Shown: piece by piece, positions 32,744 to 43,250 of the stretch
Position numbering within the stretch: the stretch's first letter is position 1
How the letters are laid out: every line of letters begins with the position of its first letter
NCBI RefSeq assembly: GCF_000340215.1
Contig: NW_006921534.1
Location: 3,301,198-3,365,197 of the forward strand
Direction of reading: 5' to 3'
Length of the DNA stretch: 64,000 bases
Source of the DNA: Pseudocercospora fijiensis CIRAD86
Lineage: Eukaryota; Ascomycota; Dothideomycetes; Mycosphaerellales; Mycosphaerellaceae
Notes under the pieces: generated by a model
What the model was told of the DNA's origin: nothing
Seen by the model: only the letters and a program-made list of their open reading frames with translations
Databases searched by the model: none
Translations under genes and position numbers: made by a program

Positions 32744-34743
32744 ATGGCTCAGTCCCACATGGCCATGAGCATGGACCCCCCTCCGCGATGGCTCGATCAA
32801 CCAGTGATGCTCCATTCTTCCCGAGCGTACAAATGCTCCCTGAACCACACAGAGCAATGCGAATATCAACAGGGATACTGGCGATTCTGGTACGAGCTCG
32901 ACCATCGATACGCGCTGCCGACCGTAGCCTTCTTCATGACGGCAATAATCTTGTTCGCAGTTCCGTTCCTTCTGTCCCCATTCGTTTCTGCAACAGCGCA
33001 TTCAAAGCAAGTGCGCAGGATCCTTGCGCTTAATCGCTATCTCAGCTATCGGGCCTACCGATTACCACTCTTGAATTGGAACTCAGCACCCATCGGCGTG
33101 CTTCTACTCGGTGCTATAGGGACGATTTTCTTTTTTAGCATGACACTGGGGCCCAAGCCGTACTACTGGCCGAACGAGAAGAATCCGGAGACAGGAAAAG
33201 TCACGCTATCTTTCGGCAACTCGCCTTCGATCGCTTCGAGGTCGGGGTGGATGTCGCTGGCCTGTCTGCCGTTCATCATAGCCACAAGCAGCAAGAGCAA
33301 CATGATCACAACGGTCACAGGAGTCAGTCATGAGAAACTGCAGGTCTTTCACCGATGGATCAGCTATGCATGCTTTGTACTGGCATTGATACATACCTTT
33401 CCCTTCATCGTATACCACATCTGGAAAGGCGATATGGTCAAGAGATGGAACGAGGATGTCTTCTACTGGACAGGTGTCGTGGCCCTGGTGCCTCAGGTAC
33501 GCCACACCATCTCTCTTTTCGCAGAGTATGGCAGAACTGACGTGCTGAACAGGCGTGGTTGACTTTCGCCTCCTTCTCTCCCTTGCGAAACCTGTGCTAC
33601 GAATTTTTCAAGGCCTCGCATTTCCTTGCCGCGCTGGTGTTCGTCGTCTTCTTGTTCCTCCACTGCGACTTCCGGCTCTCATCATGGGACTACTTCATCG
33701 CGACAGGAGTCATCTTCTCGCTCACTTTCCTACACAGCCAGCTTCGAATCTATTTCCAGCATGGACTCAAGAAAGCCAAGATAAGTCTAGCCTCAAATGG
33801 CTTCATCAAAGTTTCCATCCCGACCAAGACGACTTGGCGAGCTGGCCAGCACTACTTCATCCGCTTGATTGGCTTGGGCACGCATGGTCTCACAGCACAT
33901 CCATTTACGGCGTGTAGTCTGCCAAGTAAAGCTCACTACTACGAGGCAAAGGAGAGCGAACTAATCTTCTACATTCGACCACAAGGAGGCTTCACAGCCC
34001 GACTAGCAAAGTTTGCCGAGAAGCACCCAAACGCCAGCATGCGCGTACTTCTCGATGGGCCTTACGGTGGTATCGACATGCGCAAACTCGTCTCGAGTCA
34101 GAAGACTCTGGCGTTGGCAGGAGGCTCCGGAGCAGGCTGGCTTTTACCACTAATCGAAGCGTTCCTTCGAAGAAAAGATTGGCTCTCAGCTGGCTGTGAT
34201 CCAGAAAGTGGGAGAATGGGGGCTCTTTGCGATGGTGAAGGACCAGAAATGAAAGTCATCCTCGCGACCCGTGATCTTGCAACACGTGACTGGTTCGAAG
34301 AAGCGATCTGCGGAGTCCTCAATGCAAGCCTGACTGGCTGCTGCCCGAGCGGACTCAGTGTCGAGATATATTTCACCGGCAAAGAAGAGAACAAGATGGC
34401 AGCAAAACAGACTGCACGGTCCTTACAAGCTCTAGATGAACCTGAGAAGGCACCTGATGCTGAGATCAACATTGCTGCCAAGACTTCGTCGAAATCATCG
34501 GATTCTGGTGCCGAGAAAGTCGGAGCTCTGCTGAGTCCAACAGATCATGCGTCAAGACCGGATCTCCCTGCGATAATCAGAGAAGCCGCTGCAGAGAGCG
34601 TGAGTAGTATGAGGGTGTTCTGCTGTGGACCTCTAAGTATGCAAAACGACGTACAGAATGCAGTCGCGAGGGAGCAACTTGCTGCAATGAGAGATGGCAG
34701 TAAAGATATTTACTTGCATATGGAACATTTCTCATGGGCATAG
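32744..34743 (+). CDS. Ferric/cupric metalloreductase, FRE family
   Basis: Exons 32744-33496 and 33553-34743 (647 aa) are joined by a 56 bp intron, splicing PQ to AWLTFASFSPLRNL. Several membrane helices carry the heme-ligating histidines (VFHRWISYACFVLALIHTFPF and ASHFLAALVFVVFLFLHCD). The FAD site HPFTACSLP follows the core, then the NADPH-binding GGSGAGWLLPLIEAFL and a C-terminal CCGPLSMQNDVQ. This is the complete ferric reductase layout. Such enzymes reduce extracellular Fe(III) or Cu(II) at the plasma membrane for uptake. A low-complexity insertion (~Ser/Ala/Asp-rich) separates the NADPH parts. Divergent pairing with the Ctr gene suggests a role in copper as well as iron acquisition; that is inference. 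Confidence 0.93.
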
Positions 34744-34872
34744 AGTTCACTAGTCATCGCAGAATCCATGCCGTTCATTTCAATCGTCATCTGATCTGAA
34801 CCATTCATCTCTTCCATTCCTATCCAGATATCAATCAATACACCCTCTATTCATCTTCTATCCACTCTCCAT

Positions 34873-35181
34873 TCACCTATCCAACCCCAACCCCAGAAAG
34901 ACTCCAAGGAAAACAGCAAATCCATCCAAGGCAGCTTTGTCGTGGAGAGAAGTATGGATCAACGTGGCGATGACGAGCAAGATAACACCTGTGATGAGGC
35001 GATCGACAGTCGGGCGGTGGCGTGGGTGATCGCTGAAGATTCCCACAACGCCGTGAGTTAGGTTCTTGGCGGCGAGATACCAGATCATCGAGAAGAAGAG
35101 CTGGGTGGCGATTCCGAATGTTGCTAGCGACGTGTGCCACAGCGCTTCGGTGTAGTGCTTTGGTGCTGAGAAGATGGCCAT
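34873..35181 (-). CDS. Small membrane protein, 102 aa, unknown
   Basis: Start chosen at 35181 (accATGGCC, MAIFSAPKHY) rather than at 35229, because of the strong start context. The protein has two or three hydrophobic segments (ATFGIATQLFFSMIWYLAA, LITGVILLVIATLIH and GFAVFLGVFLGLGL) with short charged loops and no signal peptide. I do not recognise a family. It is convergent with the ferric reductase, about 130 bp from its end. Confidence 0.6.
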   Translation of the reverse strand: MAIFSAPKHYTEALWHTSLATFGIATQLFFSMIWYLAAKNLTHGVVGIFSDHPRHRPTVDRLITGVILLVIATLIHTSLHDKAALDGFAVFLGVFLGLGLDR

Positions 35182-36473
35182 GGTACCGTGCGGTTGAAGA
35201 CGATTGGGGGGAATTTGTGTTTTCAACAAGGTCGGATGAAGGGAAGGTTATGTCTTTCGCACATTGCAATGTGCTCTCGATGCATTCGTGTCGGGCATCA
35301 TGCATTCCAGAGCAGACCGGAAGCGGACGATGGTTCTTTGTTGTCGGAATCGAAAACTTGCATCAGGCTTATATGGGGATTTGTGACGTAGAATCCCTTC
35401 GCATGACTGTGCATCGTTTTTTGAATTGGATTTCATTTTGGCCCATGTAAAGTTGGAGATGGTTGAAGATTTTGGCGTGAATTTCCTCTTACAATCCGTC
35501 TCAGGAGGAAATCTGGTGGCACGTGGTATACTTGCACTGGCGAGTCTCCTGTGCATCTGCCAGCAAACTCCAGCTCCTGTGCTGTACTTCTTGCGCCCAA
35601 TCGCATGTCAATATGTCAGCAGCAAGCTTGCCTCGGGCATTTCCTTCCACCTTGTAACGGAGGGTATTGTGTTGATACTCGCCATGGATCTATTGAGGGG
35701 TCCGTCCGTGTGTGGGGCTTCACGCAGGGCTACAATGATTTTTCGACCCATGGACGGAGTGAAAGGTTTAAGGCAGGGTTGGTCGGGATAGGTAGATGAA
35801 GACACGCAGTTGGCGAGGTGGCAGCGTTAGCGAGAAAGAAGATCTGTGTGGCAGGCAGAAGATGGACTTTCAATGGACATGTCACATGTTCCTCATGAGC
35901 ATGCAAGGAGGTGTGGAGGGGCGTGCAATGCGGCATGCCTGTTGGGTGGTTGCCAAGAAGGAGGTCGACAATCTAACAATCCACATGCTCGGGAATGCCT
36001 GAGGGTATTCCTTGCACGGCATGGCACATGTCCTCGCAGCTCCTGGCGTCAACAATGTGGCATGCCGCATGGTGCAGTGGGCGGTGTGGAATTCGATGGC
36101 GTTGGTGTGTGAGGGCGCTGAGGGGAGAGTAGAACTACTGGCGTGGGGAGATGGCAGATGGCAGCAAAAGTCGGGGGCATCCTTCAGCCTCACGCAGCGA
36201 GTGGCGAGCGGCCAACTTCACGGTGCATGCCGCAGCAGCACACGCTCCCAAGGCATGGCATGGCAGGCATGGCATGGCATGATGTTCTGTGGGCACCTGA
36301 TGATGATGATGCACATGACATGCGCCCGTGTGATGCAGATGCCAGATGGGTGCGATCGGCGCTGGGGTGCCGTCATTGGGACTCGTCACTCGGGACTCAC
36401 ATGCCGCGCCGCGCTCCTGCCGACATTTCTCCTCCGAATTTTGGTGCGCATGGCAAGTGAGCAGCAGCAGCGA
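35182..36473. other. Non-coding region rich in GCATG/CATGC words
   Basis: No gene is supported. From about 35880 to 36320 the sequence is crowded with ggcatg/catgcc/gcatgc words, including a short tandem ggcatggcatggcaggcatggcatggcatg-type run split near 36250-36285, then tgatgatgatgatg near 36300. The open frames on both strands here are products of this bias. It is the left flank of the MULE insertion and probably once the distal upstream region of the gene at 40015. Confidence 0.45.
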
Positions 36474-36483
36474 GAAGGAGCGG
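36474..36483 (+). repeat. Left target site duplication of the MULE (10 bp)
   Basis: gaaggagcgg occurs here directly outside the left terminal inverted repeat and is repeated exactly at 39730-39739 directly outside the right one. A 10 bp duplication fits Mutator-like transposition, which typically makes 8-11 bp duplications. Confidence 0.9.
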
Positions 36484-39400
36484 CCTCGAGGATTCCCCGA
36501 GCCCCAGCTACCCGCCCGAGCCCCAGCATATCCCGATACTAGCACCACTGTAGAATCGCCTCTGTATTAAATTACGTACTCTTTCCGCCTAATATAGGCT
36601 GTTTCTATTCCTAGTTAGTGTTGTTAATAGGCGCGTAGGCGCGCTACCTAGGAAGTCGCGCCTCCGAGTCTATATTCGTATAATTCGTATTTCTTCCTAC
36701 TTTTGTAGTAGATTGCCTAGTAATTATCGAAAATAGCTAAATCTCTATTATACGAGGCTTATATCGATAACTTTCTCGCTAACGATAGTATCGCCGCCGC
36801 TACCGGCGGCGTAGAGGTAGTAGTAGCGGAGGTAGTAGAATCGGAGGTAGAGGTAGTAGATTTAGTAATAGAAGAGACAGAATAGGTAGTAGAAGTGCCG
36901 AGAGGTCGTACGTATAGTCAATTAGTCGACGCGCCGTATATAAGGCTATAGTATCTATTATCGCACGCGTTAGTGTCGCTATAGCTATAGAAAGCGCTAT
37001 TCTCGAAAGTAGTAGTAGTAAAGCGACCTCAAGGTCTAATACTACGAGAAGACAACTTCCCTTCGAAATAGGCACTCGAGCGCTATATCTACGAATCTAG
37101 CGCGCAATACGGATACGAGTGTAAGGAGTAGAAGACTAAGGAGGAATAAGAACGGCGGTAAATATAGACACTAGCTATATAGATATCTACTGTACTTAAC
37201 TAGACAAATGGACCTCGAATATGGGCAAGTTGTAGTCGCACTTAAAGAAGATAGGATATAAATTCTACTTCTACGCTATTGTAATCGACCCTCTATAACT
37301 AGAAGCTTTGTAGGAAATTCGTTACTCGAGCGACCGAGATTACCCTCGCTATAACTACGGACCTAATAATATTATAGTACTAGCGACTTACCGATAACGC
37401 TCTCGTACGACTTAGTTTCTCGAGGAGTTAGAGCGGCTTTAGCAGTCTCGAATAGCTACGTCTAAGATTATAGCATACTTCCGCGGCCGTAGCGTTCTAT
37501 TACGGCTATACGATATAAAGAACCTCGCCTAGGGACATAGTATTAATACTCGAAGGGAGTATAACTAGGCTTAGCGGACTGTCGACTTGCTAGATAAGAA
37601 TAGCATCTTCTACGACATTTAATCTAACGGTAATAGCTTAATTAAGTCTATAGTTGCCCTCTATCCTATATCGCTCTCGGCCTTTAAGGATACGCCTTAT
37701 ATACTCGTTCTCGATACTATATATTCTACTAATCTATACAACCTCGAGCTGCTAGATATTGTCGCTACTAGACCGATAAATAACACTATTAAGCTCGGCG
37801 TTAGTCTAATTAGACCGAAGCCTAACAAGAAGGACTTTATCCGGCTATTATAGTTACTACGGAAAGGTCTCGAAGAAGCCGGTTGTCTAATGCCTTACAT
37901 TATAAGCACGGATCGAGAAGAAGCGCTTATTTACGCCGTTAAGGAGGTTATTCCTAAAGCGCTTGTTATTATATATAACTAGCACCTATAATAGGACATT
38001 CTTACTCGTATCTAGAAAGAACGAGGCGACTTTGTATAGATTAAGGCGAATAGCTTATAGACTAACAGTCTAAGTACTAATAAGTTCTTATAGTTGTTTA
38101 TATATACTATAAGAAGTTAGTTAGAAGAGGAGTTTAATAGCAACGTTAGCAAACTAGACAACGTATATCCCTAATTTAAGCAATATCTATATAACAACTA
38201 GTAGAAACATAAGGAGAAGATCGTCTACTACTAGACTAACTAAGTCCTTTACTTCGGCGAGAAGGTTACGTCTCGTATAGAAGCATACTACAGTCGGATT
38301 AAACAGTAGCTTAACTATAGTAGCCGATACGATATCTACTTACTCTTTAAGTCGCTTCTTAACTAGTAGCACTAAGGACACGACCGCCGTAGAGTCTAGT
38401 TAGCTAACAACCTAAAGCGCTACTATAAGCTATTAGTAGGGCCCTTCTTTGCAAGTGTCTCTCGTATTATTAGCGACTACTGCCTTCTCGAGGTTTATAA
38501 GGTCTACGAGCGCGCTATTATCCTTCTAAACACTATAACGGACGACAACAGCAATAAGATAAAGCACTCGGCTTATTCTTGCTCCTATCTATAGTGCCGC
38601 TATAACGATTACCTAACGAAGACCTATAGCTATCCGTACCTTTACGAGATAATAAAGCTAATAGAAACAGGTAGAAAGCGCGCTCTACTATTACTATATT
38701 ACTTCTACGTCTACTAGTTTATCGACTTCTTACTAGTACGGAAGCAGGAGGTTAATCGACTGCTAGTACGGCTCTAAGAGCTATAAGTAGTATATAGTAA
38801 CCGTAAACCTCTTACTAGCGGAGCAACGTTATATTTAACTAAGCGTATAGCAACGGCTCGAGAACTCGACGATTTAAACTATACTATAGTAGCTAAGAAG
38901 CAAAAGACAGCGATAGTAAGGACCGTAGACTTTACCTTAGAGCTAGGCGTATCTCTTATATAGCTTCGTACGATAGTTGCCGAGCACTATAAGTACGTAA
39001 AGAGCTAATACCGTACTTAATAGTACCCTTGCTAGAAGGCTAATCGTGCTTATAGCTCTACTTGCTATCTAAGTAGCTTCGAGTGCTATAATCTACGTAT
39101 CGAGTCTTTACTTCTAGCAGCTCCGGAGCTACCTTCTAAGCTAGATACGCTCCGCCGAGAGGTTAAACACCTACGTACTTATAAATAATAACGACTATAA
39201 GCGGAAGAAGAGCGAGCGAGATAACAAGCTTACTATAGCCGCTAGTAGGCGGTATTATATAAGCAACAACAACGATAGGCTGCTTAGTAATACTACTAGC
39301 ACTAGCAACAACAACAATAGTCGCTTATATAGCTAATAGAGCGGCTACTTTATTACTAGGTGCTATAATAACAGTACTATTAGTTTACTTAGTAGCAGTA

Positions 39401-39729
39401 TTATATATAGTAGTAGGCTAGTTAGCAAATAAGGGACTAATATAAGCTAGCATATATAGCATTACGTAGTTACAAGGCTATAGATCGTAATCCGCTTAGA
39501 CCTAAGTAGATAGCAAGCAACAATACCTTGAATTTTGCTATACTACTAATTTGCTAATAAACTTTAGCTTTATAGCTGCTAGCAGCAGTATAGTAGTTGC
39601 CCGGTCGGAGGGGCCTGCAGCGACGCGATTATCGCTTCTACACGCGATTTTGTATAGAACAGCCGATCTTATAATCTCGGGTTATGCTGGGGCTCGGGCG
39701 GGTAGCTGGGGCTCGGGGAATCCTCGAGG
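36484..39729 (+). mobile_element. Mutator-like DNA transposon (MULE, Hop-like size), RIP-mutated
   Basis: The 3246 bp element is bounded by terminal inverted repeats: the first 47 bp at 36484-36530 are identical to the reverse complement of 39683-39729, with looser pairing for about 8 bp more. The repeats open with cctcgaggattcccc and contain the word cgagccccagc twice. Perfect 10 bp direct repeats flank both sides. The length resembles the ~3.3 kb fungal MULE Hop. The interior is strongly RIP-mutated and carries the remains of a MULE transposase on the + strand, while the termini keep their CpA sites. The element sits about 275 bp upstream of the gene at 40015. Confidence 0.9.
36780..39200 (+). 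pseudogene. MULE transposase remnant, inactivated by RIP
   Basis: Many TAG/TAA codons, consistent with former CAG/CAA, interrupt the + strand frames. Around 37893 a frame reads YIISTDREEALIYAVKEVIP, matching the MULE domain pattern ending in a DRE-type acidic residue followed by a helix and a degraded xWH. Around 38570-38650 Cys residues and a later region resemble the SWIM-type zinc site of MULE transposases. No functional protein can be made from this copy. Confidence 0.75.
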
Positions 39730-39739
39730 GAAGGAGCGG
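39730..39739 (+). repeat. Right target site duplication of the MULE (10 bp)
   Basis: gaaggagcgg, identical to 36474-36483, immediately follows the right terminal inverted repeat. The pre-insertion sequence is therefore readable by removing one copy and the element. Confidence 0.9.
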
Positions 39740-40014
39740 TCGTTGCCGGTGGAGGGGGAGGGGGCACAAGCTTCGAGCTTATCTTCTGTGCATTGCTCAT
39801 GTGATCCAACACCTCGCTCTCTTGCATCTTCTTCTCCGTTGCACGCCCGCCCACACCCTCCGCCTCTGACTCGCTATGAAGGCTCCCTTGCTCGTGTGCG
39901 ACCATTCTGCCGCTGCCATTCTATGGATCGCCTGCCACTGCCACTGCCACTGCCACTGCCACCCTACATGTCTTTGTCACGCGCCTGCGCTAGAACTACT
40001 CTTAACGCACAGAC
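39740..40014 (+). promoter_or_regulatory. Proximal upstream region of the disordered-protein gene
   Basis: These 275 bp separate the MULE from the ATG at 40015. A tandem of the hexamer cactgc (about five copies, 39933-39960) lies near the presumed leader. Whether the promoter was cut by the insertion is not known. Confidence 0.4.
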
Positions 40015-41682
40015 ATGCAGCAGCAGCTGATGGCCGAGCGTGAGCGTGCGTCTCGTGACAGAGACGCCTCAAGCACCACCACCACCACCACCACCACCAC
40101 CACCCGACGACAGTCCTTCCGCAGATCGCTCGCCGACGCGGAGCTGCCCGAAGAAGACCTGGAACGACTCGAGGCGAAGCGAAAGCAGCTCGACGAATCC
40201 ATCCACAAATACATTGCCTCCAAGGAGCGCGAATATAAGTTGTTTGAGAAGGAATTGATCCAAAAGCACAAGGCTGCCATAACCACCGACCTCCAGAGGA
40301 CGAGACGACCTTCTTCCGAACCCACTTCCTCTCGCCATGCCTCAAATTCGCCGTCGCAGTCGCCGCGCTTGCCAGCGCAGTCATCAAGCGCAGTCAATGC
40401 CTTGCTGTCAGCCGCTGTGCGCAGAGAACACATCGGATCGCCCTTGGCCGTGACTGCTGTGCCAGATGACGACGAGCCTGGGACCACATTAGACGCCAGA
40501 CAGTCTGTCGCAGGCTTGACAGATCGCAAGGCGAGCATAGAGCGCGACAGGGAGTTCATTGGCGTTTTCACGCCCGCTTTTCTGCCTGCCCTGGATGTGC
40601 ACAATACCCTCCATATTGATGGAGACGACGCTGAGCCCGAGCGCGAGAGAGCAGATTCCGCTCCGCCTCTATCCATCTCCTCAATGAAGCAAAATGCAGC
40701 ACCGGATGCTGTGCAGAGGGCAAACTCAGACCCGGCAGTGCGGCCAAATTCGAAAAGGCCTGTACATCTTCAATTATCTGGTCGAACATCATCCTCGGGC
40801 TCATCTGCAGACGGCAAGCTGCCTTCCGCAATGAAGTCGCCGACACATCGCCCACGAAAAAAGCGAGTGTCGCTAGCAGTTGGCGACTCCATCGTTGCGC
40901 CAAGTGATAATGTTCCTCTCACCTTGAATTCCCACAACACCACGCCATCGCATTCTCGAACACGCTCCCCAGCGTCGTGCGAACGCAGAAATGGCAAAGC
41001 GCCCGCAGCAGCCGACATACCTACAACAAGCATCACTCCAGCAGAGTCCTCAACCGCTCCCTTCTCTCCACTTGCAAAGGCCACCATGACCAGTCAATCC
41101 AACAAGGCTGAGCAATCACGACAGGACTCGCCAGATGTCGTCGTAGCCTCGTCCTCTGCCGCTGCTCATGCACCAGTCCCTAGTCCATCACCGCCGAGAC
41201 AAGATGTCGATGGCGATCTGGATTTTGGCCTGGGCGGCGACGAGGCTTTATCTGATGAAGCGGTCGAAGATAGCGCTGTGGACAGCGAGGACGATATCAC
41301 TGGCCGTGTTGCTACACTCCGCACCTCTCCCCATTCCGAGGATGTCATATACGAATCGAGCGAGGCTCTGATACCTGAAGGCGCAGAAGAATCAGACGAC
41401 CATGCCGAACACATCGAATTTCGACCTTCTTCAGTGCAGCAATCGAATACTCCGGGATTCAGAAGGCCTTCAGCGACCATCGATCCGGTCTACATGGGCT
41501 CTAATTACGATCGTGCAGAACACAGTGCAGTGACGAATGAGATCTACGGATCGTCGTTCAATAGGCCTTCCAGCAAAGGATCCTTCACTGCTGGATCTCT
41601 TGGCGAGTCTTTTATGGCTCAAAATGCCGAACGACTAATGAGAAACCGTGCTGCGTTAGGAGAGACGCAAGTACGCTCATGA
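40015..41682 (+). CDS. Large disordered protein, unknown function
   Basis: One exon, 555 codons (or 549 from Met7, MAERERASRD). A run of ten Thr residues near position 21, from a (acc)n microsatellite, is followed by a helical, charged segment (EEDLERLEAKRKQLDESIHKYIASKEREYKLFEKELIQKHK, in parts) likely to form a coiled coil. The remainder is low-complexity Ser/Pro/Ala/Glu sequence with acidic patches near 400-450. I recognise no domain. Conserved-looking pieces include the C-terminal GSLGESFMAQNAERLMRN. It could be a cytoskeletal or signalling scaffold, but that is guesswork. The gene's upstream region carries the MULE. Confidence 0.75.
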   Translation: MQQQLMAERERASRDRDASSTTTTTTTTTTRRQSFRRSLADAELPEEDLERLEAKRKQLDESIHKYIASKEREYKLFEKELIQKHKAAITTDLQRTRRPSSEPTSSRHASNSPSQSPRLPAQSSSAVNALLSAAVRREHIGSPLAVTAVPDDDEPGTTLDARQSVAGLTDRKASIERDREFIGVFTPAFLPALDVHNTLHIDGDDAEPERERADSAPPLSISSMKQNAAPDAVQRANSDPAVRPNSKRPVHLQLSGRTSSSGSSADGKLPSAMKSPTHRPRKKRVSLAVGDSIVAPSDNVPLTLNSHNTTPSHSRTRSPASCERRNGKAPAAADIPTTSITPAESSTAPFSPLAKATMTSQSNKAEQSRQDSPDVVVASSSAAAHAPVPSPSPPRQDVDGDLDFGLGGDEALSDEAVEDSAVDSEDDITGRVATLRTSPHSEDVIYESSEALIPEGAEESDDHAEHIEFRPSSVQQSNTPGFRRPSATIDPVYMGSNYDRAEHSAVTNEIYGSSFNRPSSKGSFTAGSLGESFMAQNAERLMRNRAALGETQVRS

Positions 41683-42113
41683 ATTATGAACATAAACTAG
41701 TGGGGTAGCATCTTGCCTTTTTTGAAAAGATACCCAGGCTTCGTTGGACACGAGCAACGTGAAAGCTTTCACTTCTGGACTGCTATTCGCTTCCAACCAT
41801 CGCGCTTTCAATGATCTCACTTGTGGAAAGATTTCACATCGACTTGCTTCTGCACACCTCTACTGACGATGAATACAGATCGAAACGCGCGGTTCGGAGA
41901 CTTGCGATATCATCAGTACGGTGAAGCCTTCGCAATACCGCCGAGATAGTGTGGTCCTTGCTTTTCATCGGGCTCCTCCGACTTGGTCGAGCGATAACGC
42001 CAGGCTCCGCATTTGGCATAAAACCAGCGAGCTCACCTTGGAGATGTACAGATCGATCATTCATTCACTCACAAGACACTCACAAACCAACAACTTTAGC
42101 AATATAGAAGAAA
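41683..42113. other. Intergenic region upstream of the dioxygenase
   Basis: 431 bp with no supported gene; promoter and leader of the xanthine dioxygenase-like gene. Confidence 0.4.
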
Positions 42114-43250
42114 ATGGCAATTCAAAGCAGGATCACAGTCCACAAGTTCGCAACAGAGGGCTCAAGGCTCGATTTTGGCGCAGAAATCCGCGGTGCAGAC
42201 CTTGAGAACCTCGACGGAACCGACTTTGAAGTGATCCGGAGAGCCCTGTACGAGAACCAGGTTGTTGTGTTCAAGGGCCAACAACATCTTTCTCCTCGGG
42301 CTCAATATGAGCTTACTAGGCTCTTCGACCCCGATTGCACTTCGTACGGCCATGGGAAGACGATCGATGCGAAGCGTTCCATTCTTCATCCAGACTTGAA
42401 GACGATCCCACATCAGCCACAGGTGCAAGTCATTGGCAATGGGAAGGTCTCGGAGTTTCAGGGCCTGAAGGATATCACCTTGAAGCACCCACACCATAAA
42501 TCCTTCCACAAGGACGTCATTTCCGAAGAAGACGACCGCGACAACACTCGCTTCTACCGATGGCACATCGACGCCGCTCTGTATGACCTCAACCCACCAC
42601 GCGTCACCAGTCTGATGGCCGTGTCTGTACCCAAGACAGAATATCAGACTCTCCGCTACGACGACGGCTCCAACGACAAACTCAGTGTCCCACGTGGCAG
42701 CACAGTTTTCGTGAGCTCCTACAAGATGTACGACCTTCTCTCCGAACAAGAGAAAGACTTTGCCCGCACAACCAAAGTCCAGTACGCAGCGCACCCATAC
42801 GTTTGGATGTCTGCAGTCAAGTCCCGCTCCGACGGCCTCGGCCTCATATCCGAAGGTCTTGAGCTCCCAAAGTCCGGACTCCCAGAAATCGATGAGAGCA
42901 AGATCAAAATTCTCCCAATGTGCTGGCGCAACCCTGTCACGGGCAAGTTAGCTCTCCAAGTCCATCCCTCTGCAGTCGAGAAGCTGCACCTCGCTGATGG
43001 CAGCGTCATCGAAGATTTAAAGGAGGTCCGGGAGATCATCCACAGACTGCAACGTCCTGGGATTGCGCCAGAACTCGTTTACGCTGTGGATGGGGAAGCG
43101 GGAGATTTGGCTCTCTTCAACAACCATGGCGTCCTTCACTCCGTTACCGGAAGCTTTCTGCCTGACGAGGTGAGGATTTTTAGACAGTGTAATTTGGCTT
43201 CTAGTGAGGAGCCTTTGGGACCTTTGCCAGTAGTCGCTGCGGCCGTTTGA
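42114..43250 (+). CDS. xanA: Fe(II)/2-oxoglutarate dioxygenase, XanA-like (xanthine dioxygenase)
   Basis: A single exon of 378 codons starting ATGGCAATTCAAAG. The TauD/TfdA fold is indicated by DFGAEIRGADLENLDG near the N-terminus, the metal-binding HxD at H151 and D153 (YRWHIDAALYDLNPPRV), a distal His in FNNHGVLHSVTG, and an Arg in VRIFRQCN near the C-terminus for 2-oxoglutarate. The stretches YGHGKTIDAKRSILHPDLKTIP and the Pro-Thr-rich centre fit the fungal XanA subgroup, which hydroxylates xanthine to urate using 2-oxoglutarate. Length agrees with Aspergillus XanA (about 360-370). The assignment within the TauD family is from remembered motif similarity, so the substrate is likely but not certain. 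Cytosolic; no targeting signal. Confidence 0.85.
   Translation: MAIQSRITVHKFATEGSRLDFGAEIRGADLENLDGTDFEVIRRALYENQVVVFKGQQHLSPRAQYELTRLFDPDCTSYGHGKTIDAKRSILHPDLKTIPHQPQVQVIGNGKVSEFQGLKDITLKHPHHKSFHKDVISEEDDRDNTRFYRWHIDAALYDLNPPRVTSLMAVSVPKTEYQTLRYDDGSNDKLSVPRGSTVFVSSYKMYDLLSEQEKDFARTTKVQYAAHPYVWMSAVKSRSDGLGLISEGLELPKSGLPEIDESKIKILPMCWRNPVTGKLALQVHPSAVEKLHLADGSVIEDLKEVREIIHRLQRPGIAPELVYAVDGEAGDLALFNNHGVLHSVTGSFLPDEVRIFRQCNLASSEEPLGPLPVVAAAV

Noticed and set aside
9699..34743. Possible biosynthetic gene cluster (ligase, amidohydrolase, reductases, amidase)
   Set aside because: The genes are interleaved with core housekeeping genes (Rds3, Tah18, ETF-beta, Oma1, MetRS) and there is no PKS, NRPS, terpene synthase or cytochrome P450.
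36800..37075. 91-codon minus-strand frame rich in Leu/Ile inside the MULE
   Set aside because: It is the antisense of RIP-mutated GTAG/TAGA-rich sequence; hydrophobic composition follows from base bias, and no start context or domain exists.
40069..40338. Glycine-rich minus-strand frame over the Thr run
   Set aside because: It is the antisense of the ACC microsatellite in the supported plus-strand gene.
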